NCBI GenBank assembly: GCA_018340375.1
Contig: JAFFJZ010000025.1
Location: 3,735,501-3,799,500 of the forward strand
Length of the DNA stretch: 64,000 bases
Reading direction: 5' to 3'
Source: Gonatopus flavifemur
Taxonomy: Eukaryota > Arthropoda > Insecta > Hymenoptera > Dryinidae
Part shown: positions 35,965-48,514 of the stretch, one piece after another
How positions within the stretch are numbered: position 1 is the stretch's first letter
Layout: every line of letters starts with the position of its first letter
Notes under the pieces: model-generated
Databases searched by the model: none
What the model saw: only the letters and a program-made list of their open reading frames with translations
What the model was told of the DNA's origin: nothing
Translations under genes and position numbers: made by a program

Positions 35965-36156
35965 ATGTGAAAAAATCTTGCATTCATGGGTCATATATGG
36001 ATTACATACGGATTATATATGGGTCATATATGGGTCATACATGGATTCAATATGGATGATGTACGGATCATATATGGCCATATATGACCATACATGAATT
36101 TTATACGGCTCACATATGATTTCCACATGTCCTTATATGATTCATCTTTACTAGGG

Positions 36157-36758
36157 TAGCTATTGTATAAGCTTGAAATTCGTTAACGTTCATGTATCTC
36201 AAAATCATAGAGAATTCCTGCTCTCTAGGATAGCACATCCAAGTTTCCACAAATTCCAACTCCTATACCTCATATGGAACCAAATGCTAACTCATTCCCA
36301 ATATGCCCAACCCTCCCCTACTCAAAATCTCCAAAATGATGAGAAATATCCAAAGGTTCAGAGACGTCATTTTGTCTTGATTTGGAACCTTTTTGAGACG
36401 TGAGACGAATGAAATCCGAAAATCAAGAGAATAAGAATCATTCTGATGGATATTGAGGGCTCATTTTGGATGTAATATTCAGAAAGCCTGAAACTAATTG
36501 CTTACCATCACTTATACAAACTCCAAATGATTCCGAAGCATGTTTCTAAACAACTGCAGAATGCGGACGACTGTCCTTGTGAAACCGAAGTGTGGGTGTG
36601 TGACGAGAGACTTGATTCGTTTCAATAACTACTTTTTTTTCTTTTGTATTCTCATAGGGGTGGAGTTGTCAACGTTAACCAGCTTGTGAAAAGTGTTCGG
36701 ATACAAAGGAGCTTATAAGGGAAGATCGGGACTCTCATTTTTTCTTGAACATTTGATC
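36157..36758. other. No gene or repeat recognised
   Basis: Mixed-composition sequence with no convincing frame. It precedes a tandem repeat. Confidence 0.45.
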
Positions 36759-36761
36759 CCA

Positions 36762-37152
36762 GATTTGAATTAGGTACCCCCGAAAACCTACAGAATCGAT
36801 GTTCCATATTAATCTATCCACAACTGCGAAAATGACTCAATTCACTTCCGTCATTTTGGATTCGCCATCTTGAATCAGTTTTCTGACTACAGATTCGGAT
36901 TCAGAACCTTTGGAAACCCCTGGAACCAATGTTTCATATAAATCTATCCACAAATGCGAAAATGACCAAATCCATGTTCGACATGTTAGATCTAATATAT
37001 TGGAACCATTCTCAGACTGCAGATTTGAATTCTGCACCCTCGGAAATCCCCACAACCCATCTTTCATATGAACCCGCCCGTGAATGCAAAAATGCCTGAA
37101 CTCACCTCCACTAAACTGGATCGGTCATCTTGAATTCATTTTTCAACGTCAG
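36762..37152. repeat. 130-bp tandem repeat, three units
   Basis: Units start at 36762, 36892 and 37022 with GATTYGRATTC-like sequence, and each contains TTTCATATRAAYC...GCGAAAATG and a CTTGAAT-like end. Units are clearly diverged from each other. Non-coding. Confidence 0.7.
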
Positions 37153-38269
37153 GTTTGCACACAGATTTGTATATAATACACTGGACTGCAAACTGTTGAT
37201 TAGATTTATGAGGCAAAAAGGTATCTTCAACAGGGTACACTCACACATTGTGAGGACGAAGGTGATTGGTGAACGCTCTATCCATGTGACCCTCTTAAAG
37301 ATGCCTCCCTCCTATACATACCCACATAGCACTCAATGTCTCAGAAATATTCCCAGAATATGACGAATGTCTCATTTGAAACATTCCAGTTGCAATGTTC
37401 CCAGTAGATTGCATGAATATTATGTATACAACGTTTCATGGTAAATATTCTGACAATCTTCTCTTTGAAATATGGCATATCTTACATTTTGAAATGTTCT
37501 GAAAATATTATGATTATAATATTCTGTGAATAAAACAATTCTGAAATTTTTCGAAGTCTGAGTTCAGGATAGTTGGAAAGTTGAAGGAACACTATTTTGT
37601 TATGCTTGCTAATTGATTCAAACCTAATCAGCAGTGTAAATATTTGCCCATTTCGAAGATGTTTCGCTCAGATGGAATTCTTCTTCCGCAGGAAAATGAA
37701 TAGGGTCTGTGAGAGAGAATTTTTTCGATTCCAAACGCTCACTGAGAAAAAACATCTGTTATTGCGAATAAAAACTTTTGATCAACAAATTTTCGTTGTC
37801 AATACAAATGCTTATCTTACAGTGGAAGAAAAATTGTTTGCCTGGAGACAAATACCATCTTTTATCGGTAATCAAATTATTTTATTCCGTTGAAAAATTT
37901 GATTCATTACGCTGAGAAACACATGATTGATGGAGGAAATAACTACGCAGCCGAACTATTCAAAAAGGCCTCCTTAATGAATTCTTAGAATTTTTCATCC
38001 TATGGAGATAAATTTTTGGAATTCTTATATCAATTCATTCTGGCACTTGGTAAAATTTACAAGTGGGCTATTCAAAAAGAGTGTCTCTCGAGTGGTATTC
38101 ATTCAACATTTCAGAAAATTCTGAATTCGGTGAATAATGGACACCCTAATAGGTACATAGGAATAGGGGAGGGGAGTGACTCGAAAATTTGCCATACTGA
38201 TGAAAAGAGAGGAACATCAAAGAGTTCTATGGCAAACCTCACTCATTGGCTAGCCACATAACTCGTACA
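37153..38269. other. Unassigned; a segment shared with 44400-44480
   Basis: 37325-37400 (TAGCACTCAATGTCTCAGAAATATT) resembles 44406-44470, so both may be relics of one repeat. No gene. A 98-codon frame at 37597-37893 lacks motifs. Confidence 0.4.
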
Positions 38270-38271
38270 TA

Positions 38272-39561
38272 CAGGTTGGTTGAGAAGTTCCTGCGCTCAC
38301 CAAGAAATAGCACTGCTAGCTCAGAACTTTTTTTTCCTCAAGTTGTTATATCTGTCCTGAGAACACATGCAAAGTGACAAGTCATTCTGTCGATTCATTC
38401 TTTGTTTACAAGCCATTTAAAGTTGACGTGTCATTGATTTTTCTTAATATGGAAAAAATTGAATATCGTGCAGTCATTAGATTCTTTGTTTTGAAGGGTT
38501 TAAAAGCGAAGGAAATTTATGACCAATTGTTAGAAGTGTATAAAGAGTCCTCACCTTCAAAACGCACCGTTGAATTTTGGGCTGGTGAATTTAAACGTGG
38601 TCGTACTAGCCTTGAAGACGATCCACGTGAAGGACGACCAAAAACTGCAACCACAGCAGAAATCATTGAGCATGTACATAATATGGTTAGTGAAGATCCA
38701 AGTTTGACTAAGCGTGAAATTGCTAATGCCATAGGCATCTCAGACGAACGAGTACTCCATATTTTACATGAAGAATGACGTATGAAAAAACTGTTTGGAA
38801 AGTTAGTGCTGCACACGTTAACAATTCAACAAAAACTGGATCGGAAACAAATTTCTCAGCGTAATTTGAAGCGTTTTAAGCAGAATAAAACCGACTTCTT
38901 GCATCGTTTTATAACTATGGATGAGACTTGGATCTACCACCATGATCCTAAATTGAAACAAGAACGTTTACAGTGGACTGAAGCTGGTTGTTCAGCTCCA
39001 AAGCAGGTGAAGTCACAACGATCAGCAAAGAAGGTTATGGCATCAGTTTTTTGGGATGCAAAAGGAATTTTGTTCATTGATTATCTTCAGAAAGGTAGAA
39101 CAATCAACTCAGAATATTACTGCAGCCTTTTGGATCAGCTGGATGAAAAAATTCGTGAGAAAAGACCTGGTTTAAAGAAGAAAAAAATCATTTTTCATCA
39201 AGATAATGTACCTGCTCACAAAAGTGTTTTGACGATGGCTAAATTCAAAGAACTCAAGAACGAATTGCTTGAACATCCACCGTATTCGCCAGATTTGGCT
39301 CCTAGCGACTACCATCTCTTCAGAAATCTCAAACAATTCCTTCGTGGAAAGCATTTTTGTCGAATGAAGAGGCCATAGCAGCCGTAGACGGTTATTTTGC
39401 AGAGCTTCCGGAAAACCATTATAAGGATGGGATAAAATTATTGGAAGATCATTGGAACAAGTGTATTGAGCTCCTAGGAGATTATATTGAATAAAAAAAT
39501 ATATTTCGTAACAAAAACAGTATTCTTTCATTTCGAGCGCAGAGACTTTTCCACCAACCTG
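38272..39561 (+). mobile_element. mariner transposon, copy 2 (1290 bp)
   Basis: Ends CAGGTTGGTTGAGAAGTTCC and inverse GACTTTTCCACCAACCTG, flanked by TA at 38270-38271 and 39562-39563. Same family as 28733-30024. Confidence 0.9.
38449..39494 (+). pseudogene. mariner transposase, one stop and one frameshift
   Basis: The start MEKIEYRAVIRFF is followed by helix-turn-helix segments (SLTKREIANAIGISDERVL) and catalytic Asp blocks MDETWIYHH, IFHQDNVPAH and YSPDLAPSDYHLF. TGA at 38776-38778 is at the same codon as in the other mariner copy. A one-base loss near 39358 turns the frame to RMKRP-stop, but the remaining C-terminus (ending GDYIE, TAA 39492-39494) is readable in the shifted frame. Less decayed than copy 1. 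Confidence 0.9.
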
Positions 39562-39763
39562 TATATACCTATCTTTCTCTTCTTTATCCGACGTCATGTT
39601 TCCCTTCACATATTTCTTACGACTCCCCTCCTTAATCCTCATATTTCTATGAGCTCGAAACATTTATATTCATCCTGAATTATGTTCACAGTATTTCTAG
39701 TGTATCATAATTATCATCAAAAACATATGATCATTATCAAATAAAAATATTTATTCCGAATAG

Positions 39764-39954
39764 ATGATGCTGGATGTTTTATACTTCGGTGCAACAACAC
39801 CATTAGCGATTTTTTCCTGCTACATCTGCATCATGGCCATCAGAATGATATTAGAAAATGGTCTGTACGATATACCATGGATGATAGTAGCTATGTTGCC
39901 CACATGTTCTTTAACCTTGGTCGCATACTGGGGATGGTTAGTAACCTTAGGCAG
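39764..39954 (+). CDS. Candidate exon of an unknown multi-pass membrane protein
   Basis: A 191-bp segment lies between an AG (39762-39763, after TTTATTCCGAAT) and a good donor (GGCAG|GTAAGA). It encodes about 63 residues with two hydrophobic segments, roughly residues 6-26 (FGATTPLAIFSCYICIMAI) and 38-59 (PWMIVAMLPTCSLTLVAYWG). It lacks repeat signatures and lies between two transposons. I do not recognise the family. It could be an internal exon of a host gene, an orphaned exon, or chance. The next exon was not found within the following kilobase, which is occupied by the 40490 element. Confidence 0.35.
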
Positions 39955-40489
39955 GTAAGAAGATATTTCATCTAAAATTTGGAATGAGCGAGCATTGCTC
40001 ATGAAATAGAATGTCTTACAATAATGTTGATTTGCATCAGGGCCCACTCATGAAAATTTCCACGAGCGGGCCCTGACTTCGATGAAAAAGTTACTCGAAG
40101 TGTTCAGTTGAGCACCCGAATTGAAAACCTCACCGAGTGCTTGAAATTAGGAAAATAATTTTGTCGCAGCCATAACATCCCGCGTCGGAATCAAAGATTG
40201 AAATTTCGAAAATAAAAAAATACTAGGTGATAAATCTTGATGAATCAACGCAAGTTTCCTTTTTTCTATGATTGTGTGGAGAAATAGTCATTCCCTAACA
40301 AAAACAAATTTTGAACTCATAACCGGTGGATTAGTTTCCGAGCAAGGAAGTCATTTTATTGAAACAACATGTGTACGTATTCCGATTTATTGTTTCCTCT
40401 TCAGGGTGGACAATAACAATATATAATCCTCAAGAATCATTATAATAAAAATACATTCAATCACTGAGAAAAATGATGGTGTTAATATA
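39955..40489. other. No gene seen
   Basis: A short inverted match (TTTCCACGAGCGGGCCC with GGGCCCACTCATGAAAATTT) lies at 40038-40068. Otherwise I see nothing. Confidence 0.4.
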
Positions 40490-43057
40490 CAGGGTGGTCC
40501 ATTTGAAGTGATATAGTCAAATATCTCAGAAACTAGTGGAGATGGGAAAAAATGTTCCGGATAAAAAAATTAGGGTTGTAAGGGGGAATTATGACGCTGA
40601 ACTTGAAAAATCCCTCAGAGGTCATTTTGAAGGTCATTCAGGGGTCGAGATGGTTTTTTTGAATGAGAGCCCATTTTTTTTATCATAGCATGGGAAAGCT
40701 GGTTTCAAACCCGTTACGAAACACTGGAGTCGAAGTTATTGATGAACTACTCCTAGCGCTACCCAGGAACAACGACGTGGACGTGGTAGTTCTCTGTTCC
40801 CTCCGGAGTGCTCGATTATCGTGAGTCCCCTTGCCTCTCACATGAGGGGTGCTTGATGCTGTTACAATAATCGCTCGAAGTTACCCCCCTCTGCCTGGAA
40901 ACATTATCCTGGTATGTTGGCACGAACAGTGCGGATGCGATCGATCATGTCCTCCCTCATTCACAAAAAAAAATTCCAAATTTTTCTGGTGAATCTACAA
41001 AGAAATTGTTTACAGCGTAACTTTCTTTGGTGAATCCTCTGGAAACTCGAAGGATTTTTGTATCCGTTCGAATGTGCATCCTGCTCGACGTTATGTGGTT
41101 TGGTCAATACTTCCAATGTATCTAACAACCTTTCAACCATTTTTGAGAGTGGATACTGACTTATAACCCTCATTGAATCAAATGGGATAATTCATTCGAT
41201 TTGAAACGCAATAATAGTAATAAATCGTACACATTACTGCCAATCATAATAAGCAGAGACTCAGTGTTCCCGTTTGTTCATGTGTACGTTTTTTTTTCCA
41301 ATGAAATTAACTCTAATCGGCATTGAAATCAGTCCCGATCTTCGGAGGAAAGTGATGAACAAGAATACATAAACAAACAGAAACATCGAATTTCTGCTTG
41401 TTATGGTTGGTTATGTGGATGATTATGGAAATACGTGATCATTTAAACACTGGTTCTGAACTAAGACCATCACAATCGTTCTTCTCCTTTGCATATTCAA
41501 TCATCTACATTTATCAATTCATTCCATTCGATTCAATCGGAGAAATGAATCACTATTCACCCTTCGAAATTATTGACACGATGCTTGTGCTTGGCTCATG
41601 TCACAATAATTACAACGAAGCCGCAAGAGTTTACCGGGATCGCTATCCTGATCGCCGGATTGCACATCCCACGACCATGCATCGACTCGAATTGAGGGCT
41701 CGATGAGGAGTATTGCAGCGAGATCTAAGACATCACCGGTACGATAAGAATGATATCCGTGCACTCACCATATTGGGACTTATCCACTTGGACCCTCATA
41801 TTAGTAGCAGATCGTTGGCACGAATAACTGGTACACTCCGGACTACTGTTTCGAGAATCTTGAAGCATGTCAAATATCGACCATACAACATTACGTGAAC
41901 TCAAGCTCCCACTCCAAACGACATGAGACTTCAAATTAGATTCTGCAACTGGGCACGAGCAAGGCTGGTTGACGATCCTCAATCCTTCGACTATGTAATG
42001 TTCTCCGACGAAGCATCTTTTCAGAGTACTGGGCATTTGAATAGACACAACTCTCATCACTGATCGGATGTTAATCCGCATTGTTATCGAGCAATCGACG
42101 ACAAACGTCGTTGGAGCGTAAATGTGTGGTGCGGGATCGTCAATGGCTATCTAGTCGGTCCACATTTTTTCAACGGCACTTTGAACAGCCCCATGTTTCT
42201 GGAATCTCTGGCGGATCATTCACCAGGCTTTCTTGAGGATCTGGATTTACAAACAAGGCAGAGGATGTGGGTCCAACTAGATGGATCGCCACCCCATTAC
42301 GCATTGATCGTGAGAGAATGCCTTGATCATCATTTCCCGGGAAGGTGGATTGGACGAGGTGGGCCAGTTGCGTGGCCTCCACGCTCACCCGACTCAACAT
42401 CTCCCGACTTTTTCTTGCGGGGATTTCTGGAACACAAAGTATTCAAGGCCCAACCAACAACGAAGGAGGACATGATCGGTCGCATCCGCACTGTTTGTGC
42501 CAACATACCACGATCAGTGTTTCTGAAGACGGTTACAAATTTTCGGCGGAGACTGGGATTATGTATCCAGGCAGAGGGGGGTAACTTTGAGCAATTATTG
42601 TAACAGCATCAAGCACCCCTCATGTGAGAGGCAAGGGGACTCACAATAATCAAGCACCCCACATGTGAGAGGCAAGGGGACTGAAAATAATCAAGCACTC
42701 CGGAGGGAACAGAGAACTACCACGTCCACGTCGTTGTTCCTGGGTAGCGCTGAGAGTAGTTCATCAATAACATTGACGGTCCATACCTTGCACCCCAATG
42801 GGCGGAAAGGGGTCCATGACTCGTGTTTCGTAAAGGGTTTGAAACCAGCTCCCCCATGCCATGATGAAAAAATGGGAGTGCCTTCCAAAAAACCATCTTG
42901 ACCCCTAAATGACCTTCAAAATGACCTCCGAGGGATTTTTCAAGGTCAGCATCATACTTCCCCCTTGGAACCCTGAACTTTTTACTTGGAACGTTTTTTT
43001 TCCATCTTCACTAGTCCTCGAGATATTTGACTATATCACTTCAAATGGACCACCCTG
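40490..43057 (+). mobile_element. rosa/IS630-type transposon, copy 2, both ends present
   Basis: Inverted ends CAGGGTGGTCCATTTGAAGT with TA on both sides (40488-40489, 43058-43059). The inverted terminal region is unusually long: 40490-40975 is the inverse of about 42460-43057, so the left end holds a reversed copy of the last ~140 bp of the transposase coding region. Confidence 0.85.
41545..42603 (+). pseudogene. rosa/IS630-type transposase with three in-frame stops
   Basis: The start MNHYSPFEIIDTMLVLGSCH lies 145 bp after the frame opens. Stops are TGA at 41704-41706 (CGA in copy 1), TGA at 41896-41898, and TGA at about 42060 (TGG in copy 1). Helix-turn-helix residues and DDE blocks VMFSDEASF, VQLDGSPPHY and PPRSPDSTSPDFF are present, the last with the expected final Asp. 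The C-terminus ends TAA at 42601-42603. Two of the three TGA codons look like single transitions from CGA or TGG, i.e. ordinary decay. Confidence 0.85.
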
Positions 43058-43059
43058 TA

Positions 43060-43664
43060 TATGTAATTGGATATGCCAAACGACAGTACGTAGTCAAGGA
43101 GATACCCCACGATCCTTGATGATGCAACGCCAGCCAAATCTTTTTTGACGAATTATTCGAAACTGTTGCCGGAATTGCCAGTGCTGGCAAATCCAGAGCG
43201 GCCATCATGGAGCAGTAGCGACATTTGATGTAAGCCTGCCATGGTGAAACTCTGGCATTGCAGCAGGATCAGTTGTTTTGCCAGAGCTGGATGAAAAATG
43301 ACAAGGAGTCGAAATGATGACATCCTATGTAGAAATTCAAACCCGACCCAGTATTGGCACAGGACAGGTAACCGGAGTTACCAGGAGTGATCATATTTCA
43401 AGTGAAAAAGGAACACATCGAATTTGAACTTCAAAAACACAATGATTCATTGTTCTCATTATCGTCATCGGAGGAAGGCACTTTCGAAGTGATTCCTTGA
43501 GAGTTCACTGAGCTAGGATTGAACCTGGGTCCTGCGAGTAAGAAACTGATTCTCTATCACATCAGCCGATCTCCGAGTTGACGACGAATCACTCAAATTG
43601 CCATTCATTGTAATGGGACCGTTGAAGTCATACAATTCACCATAGATTTCGTAGTGGGAGGAAG
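43060..43664. other. No gene recognised
   Basis: More balanced base composition than average. Contains GCCAGTGCTGGC near 43169 and other GCCAG/CTGGC motifs. Confidence 0.4.
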
Positions 43665-43670
43665 TCCTAC

Positions 43671-44215
43671 CAATGCTGGCACCTCATCATCTCTCAACCA
43701 TATTGAATGATGATATCGACTCTGGCCGAATGCTGGGGCGACTTTGGCTCACTACAACAGCCAAGTTGCTAAGATCGTGATTCTAATGTCATTCGACCAC
43801 CGATTCCGCAGTGAGTTAGAATCCCATCAATACTGACACATTGCCGTCTTTCGAACATATTCAATGATCATAACAACTCTGGCTCAATGCTGGCGCGATT
43901 TCAGCTCACTACACAGTCGAATTGCCAAGATCGTGATTTTAACGTCAGTCGAATATCGATTCCGTAATCAGCCAGCGTCTTATCAATACTGGCACATTGC
44001 TATCTTCCGAACATATTGAATGATCATACCAATGCTGGCCAGACTCCGGCTCACTACAGCTGAATTGCCAAGATCGTGATTCTAACGTCAGTTGACTACC
44101 GATTCTATAGTCAGCCAGAGTCCTATCAATACTGGCACATTGTCATCTATCGAACATATTGAGTGCTCATACTAACTCTGGCTCAATACTGGCGTGGTAT
44201 TGTCTCATCAAAGTA
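43671..44215. repeat. ~150-bp tandem repeat, about four units
   Basis: The marker ATCAATACTGGCACATTG (or near variant) occurs at about 43671, 43826, 43982 and 44125. Each unit also holds CATATTGAATGATCATA, CTCACTACA and CCAAGATCGTGATT. Units are diverged by scattered substitutions. Non-coding. Confidence 0.7.
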
Positions 44216-45816
44216 ACCGTGTTATTGGAAAGATCAGAGGAATCCCTATCCACTATCTATTCCCTATTAGAACAAAGTTGAATCTATGTTGGTGTCGTAT
44301 CTTCTTTTTTTCGCATTTCACCATCCAACCAACTCTGATTCGGTACTGACGTGGTTCTGTTCCTGTATGGTCTGGGTATTCTCCGAACAGTATCAATTGC
44401 CCAAATAGCACCTGATGTCTCAGCAATATTGTCAGAATATTACGTTTGGAATGTGCAATATTCAAGAAGATTGTCAGAATGTCTGCAGGATATCTTATGC
44501 CATAATCTTTGTAACATCCTGGAGATATTCTGAAACATTGCTGAAATCATTACGGTAACGTTCTGGAGACATTCTGAAATATGACTGTGATCATTTCAGC
44601 GATATTCTGTACGGAAAAAATTGTAACATAATAATCACATATATTAAAAAGCTCAAAAAATATTACTTTGGATTGAAAAAACATTTCTCCAGAATTTACT
44701 TCTACAAATGATCAAAATCACTTTGAGTGGAAGAAAACCTGCTTCGAAGTTCATTATCAGGAAGTTCCCCCAGGCAAATACAACTTCGTCAGTACCGCGC
44801 CATTTATTAACTCTGGCTATTTCCACATAGGTGCTTTTAGGTGAAGACTGGATTGCTCCTCCATATATATTTATTAACGAGCGTAGTTGATAAATCATGG
44901 CGGTGATTAAAATCCGATAGATTCAATTCACTATTTAATGATCAATTTCAGGAAATCAATTTCCACTGCTTCGCGTTGAAGTATTACTGTTGGTTTGAAG
45001 CTAAATATAGCAGATCGTGTGAGGAGTTCGTAATGGAGGAATGATTTAGCATGGAGCATGATGGAGCATCGTAATTAATTATTAATTATAATTCTTATTG
45101 GCCCATCATTGGTTGGGATAAAATCATTGCTCCATTATAAATTTCTCATACGAACTGCTGTATTAAGTTTCGAACTGAAAATAGTGAGCGGAAATCAGAA
45201 GCGGTGGGAATTGATTCACTGAAATTGATTAAGTCAATCGAATATGTTGGATTTTATTTACTGCCATCAACGGCGCTCATGAGAATGAATCACAAAACAG
45301 GTTTCGCTTCAAATTGACGATGTCATCCCCAAGAAGTTCGGTTCTGGCGTGAAGTGGAAGCTCTAAACAGCTGGGTGCAATGCGATGAAGTTCAGAGGTT
45401 GCGCATCCATTCCAAAATGATAACTTTCATGCTGGGTAAAAATTTCTGAAGTGGTCCTATGATTTTCGATGTTGGGAGGAAAATTGGAGCAAACTATCAG
45501 GAGTTAATCTAATAGATAGTAGTGAGTTATCCCATTAATATTTTGGAAAACATTTCATTTATTTATTTATGAAACGAAATTGGAAATCTTCATATCTTTC
45601 TATCAAGAAGGAATTCTCCCGTGAACTACTTGTTGAGAGTTGATGAAAATTGAGGAGGATGATGAAAAAGAAATGCAATCAACAATAACATTATCAAAAG
45701 AGTGTAATCATTGATTGTTGCTAATTTTCATCAATTTTTGATAAACAAATGCTAACTTGACCGTGTTCTGAGTACCATAATTGCAATTTCTTCAGAAAAA
45801 TAGAATCTCTGAATCT
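44216..45816. other. No gene recognised
   Basis: One segment (44400-44480) is shared with 37325-37400. Frames are short and lack motifs. Confidence 0.45.
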
Positions 45817-45820
45817 TTAA

Positions 45821-46018
45821 CCCTTACGAGGTAACGTCGGGTCACTCATGCTTTTTCAAAATCTTCTCCTCTTGCTAATTTGAAGAGAAGAGTAAGCAGA
45901 CTATATTCTAAGTAATTGTACACTAGGAGGCTCCCCAAATGTCATCCCTTTAGTTCGTAAACAGCATTCGTAGGAACCAATCGTAGGAGCTATCCAAAAT
46001 GACGTTACCTCGTAAGGG
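45821..46018. mobile_element. piggyBac-type MITE, CCCTTACGAGGTAACGTC ends
   Basis: 198 bp with 18-bp perfect inverted ends, flanked by TTAA (45817-45820) on the left and TTGA on the right, i.e. a TTAA duplication with one change. Non-coding. Confidence 0.75.
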
Positions 46019-46022
46019 TTGA

Positions 46023-48514
46023 TACAATGGAGAAAAAGTATTGCTTTGATAACAATACTATTTAGCTGTCACAGCTATCTGAATTATAGGGATATCGGTA
46101 TTGCTGCCACAACTTGAAAGGATCGTTACAGGAACGATCTAGATTGTTGCTACAACGATCTACGTATCGCTACTGCACCTATCTTCCATAACCATACTTC
46201 AGATCCTTACCATACCAGAAAAATTTCTGTGCTCGCGCTTCGGGTTCATGCAAAATAACATTGTTCACCGTTACGCACAGTGGAGTCAGATGCCAAAAAG
46301 GTGGATGAAACTATGAGGAGTCCTGAAATCTTTTTGGAACCCAGTACTGACAGGTTTTTGAAGTCGCTGATCACGAATCTGCTATCAAAATTGCAGAATT
46401 CAAGATGATGAGTGAAACTTAATTGGATGCAATGAGATATCTAGTAGGTTCATATCCAAGTAAACCATTTTCCTACCTGTACAGTGAAATGAGGTTTGAA
46501 ACTAACCAACTTTTCACCAGTTTTCGTCTGCACAGGAAAAAAAAATTCTTGATTCAAAGCAAACTGCATTGAACTGAGACAATCCGTGTTTCATATATAA
46601 CGAAAACAATACTTTCTTGATACAAGAATATAATTGTTTCATTTTAATTTTCTTGACTCAAGATAAGATGTATTCAAATGAAAGGAACAGTTTGTGATTT
46701 TGAGTAAGTCAGTATCTTTCATCATATTGCAAGGAAGAATACGTTTACTCATTTCAACATAATCAAAGTGTTCAACGGAAAAGTTATGAATTGATTGGAG
46801 AAATATATGATCTTGTAGTGGAATTTGTGCTGTTTTCAATAAAAATGAATTCTGATTTACTAGAATATGTGTTCTTAATATGACACAATGAAATTCCATG
46901 CTAAAATGAATATTGAGTTGATCTAAGCATATATTTTTTCCCATCAATTCAATGCAATCGTGTGTTCAGTGAATGCCACAATATTTCAAGTATATAATTT
47001 TCTCATTTAAAAGAATCGTTTTTCTTCAATAAAGCATAGAATTTCTCGCAGGTATACTCGCGGCGTGGTGTACATCAAATCGTGCATTCCAAACTATTAA
47101 AAAATGCTTTAATAAAATCAGAATATTGCTTTTCACAAAATTCTACATACACCAAAGAGTAGTTATACAGAGCGATATTCTGATTTCACTAAAGTACTTT
47201 TGAATGGTTTAGAATAAACGATTGAGCTAATGTTACATGCACTAGTACCACTTGGAAAGATATACACTCACCCAGCACCAAAGTTCATAAAGAATTCTTA
47301 ATGTATTCATTTTGAATTCTTGTAGTTCCTAATGAATTTATTATTAACTCTTTTCGAACTGTGGTGCTATTGGGGCATGTACTCATAGCATTCGATGCCC
47401 CGAGCTCAGTATTCAGAGGAGATGAAATAGTTTCATGAAATATACTGCCATCTTTTCTGAATACTGTTTTCAAGGCAGTCAAGAAATTTTTTACTTCATT
47501 AAAAAAACTCAACTCTGCTCAAAGAAAGAAATTGCATACCTAAAATGTTGTAGCATCCACTGTATAAATAATTGTATTTCATAGTTTGGCAAAAAATATG
47601 CTTAAATTGACCCAATGTTCATTCAACCATATTAAGTTCATTTAAAGTCGGGATAAGTATTCCATAAGATTTTTCAAATTATTCTACATACTTCAAGATA
47701 TCAAATTTCATGTAAACACGAATTCACCAGTGAAAATTGTGAACTCATCAATGAGATAATTTCTCAAATTTTCGGATTTCGTTTTTTTGGGTAAATAAAT
47801 GACGAATGAAGTCCTCTTATAAAATATGTATTAATTGAATCCTAGAACATGAAATCTTGAAATAGTTGAATACTTCCTCAAATGAAACCGAATTCAATAC
47901 GAAATATTATTATTCTTTATTGATAGAAGATGTTTCTATCAACGTATTCTTCTTCATTTGAACAATACATTATTCAAGTATACAGCTCAAAATATTTAGC
48001 GATTGTTCATGCGAAGTTCAAGTTACTTATGAAATGTATTAATCCTAAATTCAACTTCCACCACTCCTTTCATTCCTGAGCTCAAAGTTTGGAAATTAAA
48101 ACAACTTTATAAATGACAAAGAACCATGCTCAATTTCAATGGATTTCAATTTAATATATCAATTAAACTCGCCGTTTTTCTTATAATCAAGTTCAAACAT
48201 TATTCAGAAAGAAAAAAATACATTTATCATCATTTAGTTTTTCACAGTTTTTGTAGAGACTACAAATTCGCAATAAGTTTTGCATTTCAATTACAAATAT
48301 GCTACAATATTATCATATATTAAAATTATGATTTCAACCATTGACGTAATACAATATTTAAGAAAATACAATTTTCAATCATTGTATGAACATATCGAGT
48401 AACTTTATTAATGAAAGTATAGATTCATAAATCGATTCAACATCGCTTCTAGGAACTAGGGTTCACTCTAATGCAACATAAACTTTGAGCGATGATCATT
48501 TTATGAAACGAAAG
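46023..48514. other. No gene; a weak palindrome near 47086-47222
   Basis: 47086-47140 and 47170-47222 are inverse-related (CCAAACTATTAAAAAATGC with AAAGTACTTTTGAATGGTTT; CAGAATATTGC with GCGATATTCTG). 47280-47400 resembles 62600-62690 (AAAATGAATGCATT-like then CGAACTSTGRTGCT). No coding region. Confidence 0.45.

Larger units (their letters stand above)
32379..36156. mobile_element. Outer CCCTAGTGAAA element containing three nested elements
   Basis: It starts CCCTAGTGAAAAGTAAAC and ends TTTACTAGGG. Both subterminal regions (32400-32560, 35990-36120) are AT-rich arrays of CATATATGG-like units in inverse orientation. Its interior is filled by the palindrome at 32560-33797 and the inner element at 33844-35964. 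Confidence 0.6.

Noticed and set aside
36762..44215. CRISPR-like arrays
   Set aside because: Units are whole diverged tandem copies without alternating repeat and unique spacer, and the genome is eukaryotic.
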